A DNA stretch of 64,000 nucleotides from Symbiodinium natans (taxonomy: Eukaryota > Sar > Dinophyceae > Suessiales > Symbiodiniaceae), in NCBI GenBank assembly GCA_905221605.1, contig CAJNDS010000143.1, forward strand, positions 62,001 to 126,000, written 5' to 3'. The position numbers and the translations under genes are program-made. Below the pieces are notes generated by a model. The model saw only the letters and a program-made list of their open reading frames with translations. It was not told the DNA's origin and made no database searches. How positions within the stretch are numbered: the stretch's first letter is position 1; every line of letters starts with the position of its first letter. Shown piece after piece: positions 33,777 to 44,300 of this stretch.

Positions 33777-33914
33777 ATAGGGCCTAATGGGGCCCAATGG
33801 CTTTCCCATTTGCCCCCATTAGGCCCTATGGGCCCCATTGGGCCGCAACACGCCCGGTCGGTAAATGCAACCCACAGGGGTCCCCTCCACAGGGGCCTCT
33901 TATCAACCCTGTGA
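33691..33914. mobile_element. intact 224-bp hairpin MITE with target-site duplication
   Basis: The ends are perfect inverted repeats of 14 bases (TCACAGGGTTGATA and its complement). With few mismatches the pairing extends inward for about 105 bases on each side, so nearly the whole element can fold into one hairpin. Both outer flanks read GTATG (33686-33690 and 33915-33919), a 5-bp target-site duplication. There is no coding capacity. The Gly/Pro-rich frames seen across it are products of the GGGCCCAAT words. Confidence 0.9.
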
Positions 33915-33919
33915 GTATG

Positions 33920-36900
33920 CACGGTCTGTTCCCTTCTGCTTGGTACTCCTAGGTCTCTTTGTATGTTTGCCCTTCCTCCTTTATCATGGCTCACCGCGGT
34001 TGCTCATGTGGTGTACCGACTCTCTTTCAACCCACGCCGAGAAGTCTGTTTTTTCCCGATGCTTGCGAAATGTTGAACTGAAGTGACTTTGGATGATTAC
34101 AGGAGCATTCTGACTCTCGACATGAGTTGTGCGAAATCCTGACCAAAACGTCTCGCATGAGCCGTTTTCAGTCTCTCTCTCTCTCTCTCTCTGACTTTCC
34201 CAGTCCGATATCAATTTAATTGCCAGCAAACAACCAAAACAGTACCTTCTCGAAGCTTTCAATATATAATATAGTTATTCCAAGTTTTGACAGCCTTAAT
34301 TCAACCTTCCTTAAGCTTTGAAGGCTATGCAAGTCCGTCCAGAACCCGCATCCTCGAAAGCGAGAGGTCGGGATGTCCGACGCTTTAGACTCGTGGAGTT
34401 CTCAATGATTTATGCGGATTTGGTGAGTTTTACGGTGTCGAAGGAGTGTTTTAAGGGGCTTATGTGGTTTATGGCGGCACTTCATCCAGGACATCCAGTA
34501 GGAGTTTCAGGGCTTTGGCTAGGTTTCTAGAAGTCGAGCCTTTCCCCGTTGACTGCAGATGATCCTAAACCCCCAAACTTCCGAAGCAACGGATCTGATG
34601 CCTGGAAACTTCAAGGTTTGTTGGGGTTGGGGGTTTAGGGCCGAAAGTTCGTTACACGACTGACCATAAGTCCTCAACCGAAGGCCTTAACCCTAAACTG
34701 AGCTAACGGCTAACGCATGGAGTTTAGGGTTTAGGGGCTCTGGACAGGCGGACACAAGATGGATGCTTTTGAGCTCTTAACCTCTCAGCCAGATCCTGAC
34801 CAGGATCGCCTCTGGTCAACCGGCCGAGACCTTACGGTTTAACTTCGTTGGACATTGCAGGCGTGTGCTCAAGTTGGCACGTCACTGAGAGGTTTGCTAT
34901 GAACTGCTGTTGCTCTTTCTTTCTCTCCCGGTTTATGGGCGTCTCTTGTTGTTTTTGTGAAAGAGGTTTAGAGCTCAGGGAAGCAGACTTCGACCAGAAT
35001 CATCTTGCAATTTGACTACTGTGTTAAATATGTTAATACAAAATCCAATGAACATGTTGTTGCGAGGTTAGAGAGCGAGCATCACGTGAAAAAACACCTG
35101 CCGGAAGTGAGCAGCACAAGTACAGTTCTCAATCGCTTTTCGTGGAAAGGGCGCCACTTGTAGCAGCAGGGGTGGAACAGCCTGGAGCAGCTCGTTACGC
35201 AAAGCCAGCCTCGAGGTGACACCAGGCGAGTACCTTCTCTCGCTCTTGAAGGTGGGGCTGCAGCTGTTGCAGTAGTAGTGGTGGTGGTGGTGGTCGTCGT
35301 CGGCGGCAGCACTGTCAAGCAGTGCTGCGGACCTCTCCACGTTTCTGATGCACGGAATGAGACTCAGGTATGTGCGGTGTCACGATTGTCACCACCGAAG
35401 CAGCTGTTGTGGTACCACCAAGTAAACCAAGAAGCAACCCCAAACCCTCCAACATATGTCGGTATCCTTTCGCAGAAGCGGGGGACAGTAAGCAGCAGCC
35501 ACAACCAACTTAGCAGTTGCAACCTACACATGCTCAGAAGCCTGAACATGATAATAGTGGTCTTCGATATTTGGGGGGGACATTTAATGTTTAGGTGCTT
35601 GGACCCTTGCGGCTGCGCAGAGGGATCCCTTCGTTGGTGTGGGGTAAGAGGGAACCGGGAGCTGCAGCAGATAGCTAGCAGAAAGAGCAGCATTCACCGT
35701 TCACCAGTGAAGCAAATTTTGCAGGAGTCTTCTGCTCGCCGGTGAGAGCCCTGTTCATGCCTTCGCTTTCCTTGGATTCGTGTGCTCGAGAGCATCGAGC
35801 ACCCGAGGTTCGACAACATGCTGGCCCCTTCAAACTACGATGTCAGATGAAGATGCCCGGCTTTAGAGTTTGCCGGAGAAACGGGCATAAACTGGCGAAG
35901 ACGCAGACTTGAACATCAGGCTCACATGACAGACTGGGAATAGCTAGGCATCTGACATCTGCAGAGGCGAAGTGTGGCAGCACTGGACTGATGGCTTTTC
36001 AACCAGATTCCTACGGAGTAGCTGCGCCGCTGTGCGTGGGCTCTGGCACCAAAACGGCACCGCACCGCAGCTACTCAGAACGTTGTTGAAAGACATGCCA
36101 AACTGCAAGAGGCTTCATGTGAGGGCCGTATTTATTAGAGTCAGTCCTGAGGGTAAAATAGAATGTGAAGCTGTATTCCGACCCGTATAGTACTGCAGTT
36201 CTTCTAGCATGAATCAGCACTTCCGAGCACCATTAGAGCCCCCACGGCTCTATCCGATTAGATGGCCATGGTGAGTTTTCCAGAGGCAGTGCTTCGCCTC
36301 TTCGATGTTGTTTTTTCGCGGTGCCATGTCCGTTTGAAGGGGTTGCTGCTGGGACCCTCAAACCAAAGGGAAACATTTCTACGAGAAGTCAAGACTCTAG
36401 AAACCGACCGATCTGCTTCGATGCGTAGCAGCTTAAGCCCCAAGACTGCATCGCAACGAGCTCGCAAGCTTCATCGAGAAACAACCACAGTGCGTTCTTC
36501 GGCAGTGTGCTTAAACCATAACCACGGCCCCTGGCACCTTGAGGGTTCAGGTTCAGGTTCAGGTTTCAGGTTTAGGGTTTCGTAAGGCCGATACTTCTTC
36601 CTGGCGGCCGATGGGAGGGCTTGCAGTCCCAAGTATCAACTTGCTTCAGAAGCTGCCTTTGCTCGACCGGCTCCACTGCCCTGCACGTCTCAGACTGAGG
36701 TGTGTCTCTCTGTGTGTCTATGTGAGTGAGTGAGTGAATGAGTGCATCAAAGACAACATTTCCTCCAGCAGCTTCCAGCACATCAAGCCGTGCCTGCTTA
36801 TGCTGTCGTCTATACTATGGGGTTTGAAACAGCGGCCAAAGGAAAACTCTTGTCGTCTGTGCATATCCTAACCCTCACACGAAGCCTCTTGCGGCTTGAA

Positions 36901-37278
36901 TCGCTGAGATGATCATCAGCTCTCAAGGCTCCAATTCACAGCCTTCTTTTTGTGATCTTTTGTGGCCTCGGTGTGCACGCTTCCAGTCGTTGCGGTGTAC
37001 TAGCGATGCGGATTGAGTATCGTTTTGTTGTTGTTACGTCTTGTTTCGACGGATCCGTTCTCATGTACTCCTGACGACGTCCTGTGTGGCTCCTTTCGGC
37101 TCCAAAGCCTCCTGCAAAGAGTGGTGCAGAAGGAAAGCTTTTAGTTCCGGCTGGGTCTGAAGCTCATGGCCACTACTAAGGCCTGGCAGTGACATGGGAG
37201 GGAGAGCAAGAGAGAGTGATTGTGCTCTCACCCCTGCATGCTCAGACGATGCTTCACGTTCTCCAGTGGCAAGTTTCA
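33920..37278. other. no recognised gene; short microsatellites
   Basis: Holds a CT run at 34171-34192, a GTGGTG/GTCGTC run at 35272-35306, telomere-like words near 34630 and 34725, and GGTTCAGGTTCAGG near 36540. Plus frames at 35278-35745 (155 codons) and 36262-36585 (107 codons) are open but have no recognisable domain. The first starts inside the trinucleotide run. Confidence 0.4.
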
Positions 37279-37283
37279 CGAGA

Positions 37284-37320
<37 letters not shown>

Positions 37321-37397
37321 CGCGTAAGAGGCGGGCGGGGGGTTAACTCGCCCCTTAAGCCTGGGAGAAGAATAGAGAGAAGAGAGATAGAGAGAGC

Positions 37398-37432
<35 letters not shown>

Positions 37433-37441
37433 AGGGAGAGA
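37279..37441. repeat. two GA microsatellite runs
   Basis: GA runs at about 37279-37317 and 37376-37441, separated by a short GC-rich stretch. The Arg/Glu and Ser/Leu repeat frames over this region are by-products. Confidence 0.95.
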
Positions 37442-37526
37442 TAGAATCGGTCCGTTGCCAATGGCAAGGGCGAGAAGGGTACTTCCGCTGCTGCTGCTGC
37501 TGGGATACGAGTGCAGAATACAGTTG

Positions 37527-37760
37527 TACATACCATAGTGCGTTTTATAGTAGAGTTGTAGAGCATTCTTGTCGCATACAATAGACATTACATTACAATC
37601 TACTTTCAGGTGCATTATAGAGACCCTATAGTATGCGGCAGGATCTCGGATGCAGGATGCATGCCCGTCAACCTTGAACGGGTTGAACAGGTGGCTTCCC
37701 TCTACTGTGCAATAAGAAAGAAATAGGGGAACTTGGGACTTACACGTTCTCTTGGGATGC
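37527..37760 (+). repeat. dispersed repeat, copy 1
   Basis: About 230 bases resembling 40327-40560 in order and wording: a start with TAGTGCGTTTTATAGT, a middle with TATGCGGCAGGATCTCGG, and GGCTTCCCTCTACTGTGCAA near the end. The two copies are clearly diverged. Confidence 0.65.
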
Positions 37761-38395
37761 GTCTGAGGCCGGGTTGAGGATTTACCCTTGAGGGTTCGGA
37801 GATTACAGCGTGTTTCGGACGCTTGGTATCTTGTATTTTCGATCCCAAAACACAGAATTTTGGTGGGAACCGGGAATCACGCCAGAAAGATTCTTTCTTC
37901 GACAATCGACCTGGTATGACCTAGTTATGGAAGGCTCAAATCTGTACTTGACAAGAGCACGATGGATCTGGTCCTTTACAAATGCTTTTAGGTTGTTGTT
38001 TTTGTTATCATGAAACTCCACGGAGTTAAACAAATGTATTAGACTATCTTGCAAGAGCTGGACCCGCAGCCTGTTGCCTGCCTGGCCTAGATGTTCCTTG
38101 AGGCTTGTGGTTGAGGTATGTAGCCTTTGGCCGCACGCGACGGCTACAGAACGCCACGACGACCCCTCATCAGATTGGAGCTTTAGGAATCAGCAGTCTT
38201 ACGTGTGAGCAATGTAAGAAAGCCTTGCCCCACAGAGCCAGGAGGGCCCATGACTTGCAGGTTTGGTCTGACAGGAATGGCCAGGTTTCTTGGGATCTGT
38301 CTCTCCGATGCCTGAACTTCAGATCTGTACCGGCCGGGAATCACCTTTACATACGTGTATGCATGTGCACATACCCGCATTTCCCGTGCCGCCAG
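37761..38395. other. no recognised gene upstream of the FAD-type exon
   Basis: Open frames on both strands without motifs. It may be intron or 5' flank of the isolated exon at 38396. Confidence 0.3.
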
Positions 38396-38458
38396 GCGGA
38401 CTATCTTGTTATCGGTGCTGGCCCGGCCGGTCTCGCAGCTGCCGGATTCATTGCAAAG
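38396..38458 (+). CDS. isolated exon with an FAD/NAD dinucleotide-binding motif
   Basis: A 63-base block preceded by AG|G and followed by a GC donor, the same rule as petH. It encodes DYLVIGAGPAGLAAA followed by GFIAK. This is the N-terminal Rossmann motif (GxGxxG with the preceding beta strand) of FAD-dependent oxidoreductases. Such a motif normally sits within the first 30 residues of the protein, so upstream coding sequence should be short. No matching neighbouring exons were found, and downstream lies a CA-rich microsatellite. It may belong to a gene with very large introns or be an orphan remnant. The exact enzyme cannot be named. Confidence 0.45.
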
Positions 38459-38930
38459 GCCTGGCAGAACCCAGCGCAGGGCTTCAGGGAACTAGAAAAC
38501 GGATGTCTAGATACATTTCTGAACATGGACACTCATGTCCGCATTTATGTACACATCTGAAGAGTGAACCTTTGCAGTGTACAGTATACATCAGTGCACA
38601 CTAATGTGTTCATGGGCAGTGTGCACGCAGACTCATGTGCGTGCGCGCGCATGTGTGTATCTGATTGTATGTGCGTAAATGTAAAGATGCAAACGTATGA
38701 ATATATGAAGACACGTACTGTATGTGTGTATGTGAAGATGAATGTAGGTCTGCATGTTTGTAAGTACACATGTACGTATGCCTGTATGCATGCCTTATGC
38801 ATGCATGTAGGTATTGTATCTATCTGTATGTATTTACATATACGCCTTTGTATTTACTTATTTTGCTTGTTCATTCTATTTATTTGTACGTACCTGTACT
38901 TGTGCACATGCATGCATACATACATGCACA

Positions 38931-39030
38931 CACACACACACACACACCCACACCCACCCACCCACACCCACACATACCCACACCCACACCCACACCCGCA
39001 CCCACACCCACACCCACACCCACACCCATA
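38931..39030. repeat. CA / CCCACA microsatellite
   Basis: CA repeats run into CCCACA repeats. The region upstream (38600-38930) is also rich in GTATGT and CATGCA words. His/Thr/Pro and Val/Trp repeat frames across it are by-products. Confidence 0.95.
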
Positions 39031-39099
39031 TAATAATTCTCCTTGACCCGGCTGGTGTTACAGTCGTGCAGTCGTCTAGCATACGTGTGAACTAACACG

Positions 39100-40320
39100 A
39101 TGTCGAGGGTCGTCCAGTGCACATGTGAGTCATATCTCAATCAGTTTCGGCGACAAATTGCGGAAACAGCAAGGGTTAGTTTGTCGGGTCGTCCAGTACA
39201 GCTGGGAATAAGCCTATTTAGGTCCGATCCTCTACCGCAGGTGTTACGCTCGCGGGTCGTCCGATGCACATGTGCGTTGTAACAATAGCGGGACGCAGCC
39301 TGCTGCAAGTCTTGCAATCTGGCCCAGGCGTCGTCCCCAACAGCGCCGTCGACGCCCAGCTCCAGCAGTGTGTCGTTGCACAAGGCCGGTTCAGAACTCA
39401 CATACTACGCCAGGCATTGGCAGAGTCCCGAGTCCCCTCACTGCCTGAAAACTGTCGAGCCTCGGCCTGCTTTTGGTCTCTGCACGGACCGCGACGCAGT
39501 CCCAAACCGGCCTGAAAGCCCGCTTCTCCTCGATTCCACATTGACGCAGGCTGAGACGTCTCAGCACTCCCCCTCTAGGTCGGCATCATGTTTTGTTGGC
39601 ACTGATGCTCCTCTCGTAGGCCGCGACTAATTCAAGCCACTTGAGGCAGTGGCAAACGGAGTGTTGGACATGCCCTCCCGACCCGTCACCTTCATCTAAG
39701 CATGGCACTCACCGGGAACGAGACTTGCAGACCCCCGGGTTTCAACGGCCACAAGGAGTTTGTCGGGCAAAAGTTCAAGCGGTGACAGCTCACGGGCATC
39801 CGAATTCAACGGGATGTCTGCACGCCGACTGTATGTCCATCTTCCTGGGTGTGTTGATAACAGTTCAAGGGAAGACGGCCAAGCCTACAACATTGCGGCT
39901 TGCAGGACTCCGAACCTGCGTGCCATCTTGATATGCAAACTTCGGCTTACTCGGGTCTTTTCTTGCAGAGGCATAGTGCTTTGAACATGAGCTTTAGCTT
40001 CAGCGCTGTCTAAGCACCTGCAGGCATTAGGTGTTGCCTTAACCTCGAAGCCTCACTGTACAGACACCTTAAACCCTAAACCTGCGCAAGTTCCGCATGA
40101 TGCATTGCTGGACGACGTCAGGTCCTGCGCTGCCCGTCTCCGCAGCGGCGCCGCCAGGCGGAGGCAGGGAGCCCGCAGATTGGGGTACGATTCTTTTAAA
40201 GCTAGCTGCTGCACAAGTAGCTTCGGTAATCGGTACACACAGACGCAATTTGTGCAGATGCTCTCTCCTTACCACAGTCGTTCTGAGTCTCAAACGGCGG
40301 GATAGGAGTGCGAAATGCCA
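39100..40320. other. no recognised gene; three copies of a GGGTCGTCC word
   Basis: The word GGGTCGTCC followed by GTGCACATGTG or a near form occurs at about 39108, 39186 and 39255, spaced about 70-78 bases. A minus-strand stretch at 39300-39390 (around TLLELGVDGAVGDDAW) is protein-like but unconfirmed. Confidence 0.35.
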
Positions 40321-40326
40321 TTGCAC

Positions 40327-40560
40327 GTACTGTAGTGCGCCTTATAGTCAAGAGTAGAGTTATAGAAATACTTCGGTTTACAGCATGCATTAGATATAGT
40401 CGTGTACGTAGTATGGCATATCCTCTCGTATGCAATAGGATCCCGGCTGCGGGATGTATGCTCTTTAACCTTATTCGGCTTGAAGAGGCTTCCCTCTATT
40501 GTGCAACAAAAAAGATTTTGGGGAATGTCGGACCTACATCTTCTATCAGGATGTGTCTAT
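40327..40560 (+). repeat. dispersed repeat, copy 2
   Basis: Diverged partner of 37527-37760, sharing the TAGTGCGCCTTATAGT start, the GGATCCCGGCTGCGGGATG middle and the GGCTTCCCTCTATTGTGCAA end. Confidence 0.65.
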
Positions 40561-40729
40561 TTCTATTTCGGGTCGTTTTTAGGATGTTTGGTGTCTGATG
40601 TTGCAACTGCATAACATAGAAACCTTTGGCCCTAAACCCAGGTTCACTCAAAGTTCAGTGGTGCAAACCAGGCCCCACAAAAGATCACAATGGGCCAGTA
40701 GGGGCAGGCGGTAGCGTTGCAGGATCAAC

Positions 40730-41320
40730 ATTATGCTACTATACTCTACTATACGACACTATACGGTGCGATTCGATACCTCATGTTGCGATACTCTACG
40801 ATAACATATGATACAATACGATGCTGTACGACACCATACGACACTATACCATACTGTGCGATGCTACATTAAACTAACCCATACCAAACTGCACTATCCT
40901 ATGCATTCGACAACGCATTTTACTGTACACTATGCTATACATTGACACTATACCACACTGTAACATACGAAGCCATATTGACAATACACCTTTAACTACA
41001 CACTATACTACACACCACACTTGACACTTCATGGGCACTACTGGACAGCATGCTCGCACTGTACCTGACACCATACTAGACTCTATTCTAGACGCCATAC
41101 TAGACACTTTACTAGACACTATACTATACACTATGTATGCAGTATACTATGCTCTATACTAGATGCTATGACAGACACTAAATTGTACCATACTGTACCA
41201 TAGTATGCAATGCTCTTTCTTACCATATGCCACACGACCCTATACTGTACGATACGCTATACTACACATTACACTATACATTACACTGCGCACTATACAC
41301 TATACACTACTCTACGCGAC
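40730..41320. repeat. degenerate ACTATAC / ACTAGAC array
   Basis: About 590 bases built from loosely repeated 8-10 base words such as ACACTATAC, CTATACTAG and ACGATACG. It is too diverged for a fixed unit but has no other content. Confidence 0.8.
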
Positions 41321-41339
41321 ATGTTACTCGACTAGGAGA

Positions 41340-44300
41340 GCATTCAACTTATAAGCAATTCGTATCCCATAGTTCGACATAATTACGGCTTGTGCAGGTT
41401 CTGCAGGAGAGACTGTCCGTTTTCTACTGCAGAGCCGTCAACTCGGACCCTGCAAGGCACGCTCTGGGCAGATCCTCGACACATTTTACTGCCGGGCATT
41501 GCACAGCGACCCGAGCAGGCGCGGTTGCGGGGGTATATGAGTTTAGGGTTTCCGGGTTTGGGGGTGCGGGGGCAGCAAGGGTTGGGCGAGGTTCCCGTAC
41601 CCTTCTGATCGTTGCCGGGCTGATCGTCTACAAAAACAGTGCTTCCAAGTGTTGGGATTTATCGAAGGCCCTCGAGGCGCTTCGAAGTGCTGGATGCCTG
41701 CGGTTGTTAGCATGAATGTGACATCTTCTCGACACATTATCAAAAGAATGCACAGTTGGGATCGTAAAAGCCACAGGTCCCACAAGGCTCTGGCACAAGT
41801 CAATCGAACCAAAGAGAAGCCAGCTGGGCGTCCCACACGAACCTCAAACCCTAGACCGTGCACCCAACACCCCCAACCCTAAGACGAATTGACCCTAAAC
41901 TCCTCCAAACTCAGAGCCTCCAACAATTGAACTCGCACACCCTTAACCCCGAATCCAAATTGTACCACCAGAGACCTGAAGGAGAATAGACAACCTAAAC
42001 TCCTGAGTTAGATCCGAAACATGGGGTAACGCCTGTGCTTCCTTTCGGAGAATGCGGGGATTTTTCAGAGCTTACATATGGCTGTATGATGCGCCGCGGA
42101 CTGCATAATGGTTCTGAAATCCATCACACTCTAGCTTTATGCGAAGCCTGTAGTTTAAACCTCCAGATAAGCAGCCTTCCCGAACAAACTATAACCTGCT
42201 GGAAAGACTATTGAAAATTCCGGGGGTCCCGATCATGGCATACACGTCAAACAGGCAGGTAGCAATTATCAGCAGATTTCTACATCTTACTACACTGGCG
42301 GCGGCCATTCCCTCTTTTACGCCTTGCGAAGACTTAGGACGTGCACTTGGAATTGCTACATGCATGTCGTACTGTGAGACAGGGGCCAAGGACAGTAAGA
42401 GCCTCACAAGGACAAGGTTCCATTGTCAACACAACACTGCATCTTCGAAGGGACATTTTTTCGTAAGAAAGCTTACCAGCAAAAGTAAGGTTCAAATTCT
42501 TAGAAGCGAGATCCTGATGAAGCATACATAACGGCTCCTTTGATAACCCCCCCCCAACCCTGAGCCTTGACCGACGCGTGTTTGCCAGCTGTTCGCCGTT
42601 ATGGCCAGACACCGTCGGACGGCACTCGTTCCGGCAGGCACGGCGTCCGGTTAACTTTCCTGCAGAGCATAGGGTGTAGGGTTTAGGGAAAGTTTACGGT
42701 CTGAGTAGATAATACGTATCAGTTCACTATATAATCTAAACGCAAGATACGCAAAGGCCCCATTCTGATGATTGGGGTCGCCATACTAGGGCTGAGGGCT
42801 AGCTGGTAGTGTCCAAAAAGTCGGGGGGGGGGGGGGGGGGGGGCTGTTGAGGGCTGCGTGATTTATCACATCAAAGAAATGGGGTTTGGGAACCCCAACC
42901 ACAAAACCAGGAGCTTATGTTGGCCTTATTTAGAGTCCCCAACCACAAAACCAGGAGCCTATGTTGGCCTTATTTAGAGTTGTTGCCACCCCTCAACCCT
43001 TTACCCGAAATCTAATCCTTGAACGGGTCTCCAACAACATCTCTTTAAGCCAGCTTTGGGCATGCAAGCCGTCCGGCTCGTACGTTACTGTTTTAGGCTC
43101 CCTGTCTCGGACTCCCGCTCTCGGCCTCTGGGTCTACCGTTCCGGAGTGCAGTGTGAGCGACAGGGTTCAGTTCTTTAGGTTCGGTGGGTCAGGTGGATT
43201 GTGTCAGACTTTGTGGTACCTTTTCGGTCTGATGTGTTTTGAGTCGTTTGATCGCAGCTTTGGAATGAAAACAACCGGGCCCAAACCTCAACCCCGAACC
43301 CGAACCTTAAACTTGAACTCTGTACCCCTTGTGATCTAGCTCCATGCAGTTGCTGGCATAGCTTAAGGTTTGGAGTTAGGGTCTCGAACTGTTGGGGTTC
43401 AAGTAGCGTACCCCTTCTGAAAATTCCGGCCTCTCAATAGGCACATATGCAAGCTATCTGAGAGATAGATCCACATGAAGTGTCCTCTGGGTAATGAATC
43501 GCATATGAAGCAGACGATGTAGATAGATCCGGTGAGTGTTAGAGGTTTTCGCAGACATCAGTCCTACCAGTCGTGGTGTTTGAAAGTTACGGGTTTTGTA
43601 GCGCAAAGACGGCAATCTTGCCTCAAAGGAGGCTTTTGCTTCCGGAGATACCCTGCAAGTCTGAATACGTGCGCTGAGATCATGTTAGGTCTCCTAACTA
43701 GCCTATCTATTTTGGAGAATCCTTTTTACAGGGATGTTCTGATGACTTTTCTACCATATGCTGGCAGGATTGGGAGGCCGTGCGACAGTTTACGCACACA
43801 TTCCTGCGATAATGGTTTTAGGGGATTAGTTGCGAAGATCGCTAAGCTCATAATACATAAGTACATGTCGACGAGCCCTTTTCCATTCGATGGCCCCATT
43901 CTAAAACTTGAAACAACCACTGCCTACCACCCGTTTCCATGTTTGTCCCCGTGATATGTACCGTCTTCGAGTATTCCTAAAGCCTAACGAAGGATGTCCC
44001 ATGCGCGGAAGGAGTTGGGATGCCTGCTTGAGAGTTCCTTACAATAATTCCCTGTATAGTCCCTATAGATCCTGAGGAATCCTTAAGGGCCCTCCTTTCG
44101 AAAAACTTCCACGTAGCCGATTCTTTTTGCAGCAAAACCCTGTACAACCGAACCTCGAACGTCCACCTTAAGCCGTAACATAGAAGCCTAAAAAGACCAA
44201 CGTCGTGGCTTTGTCGCCCGTCCTACTCCAAACGATCCGAAAGTCCTCTGAATTTTAAATAGCCCTCTACAAATGCCGTATGACCATCCCAAACAAATCT

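Noticed and set aside
33668-33994. Frames with Gly-Pro-Ile-Gly-Pro-Asn repeats
   Set aside because: They translate the hairpin arms of the MITE and appear on both strands.
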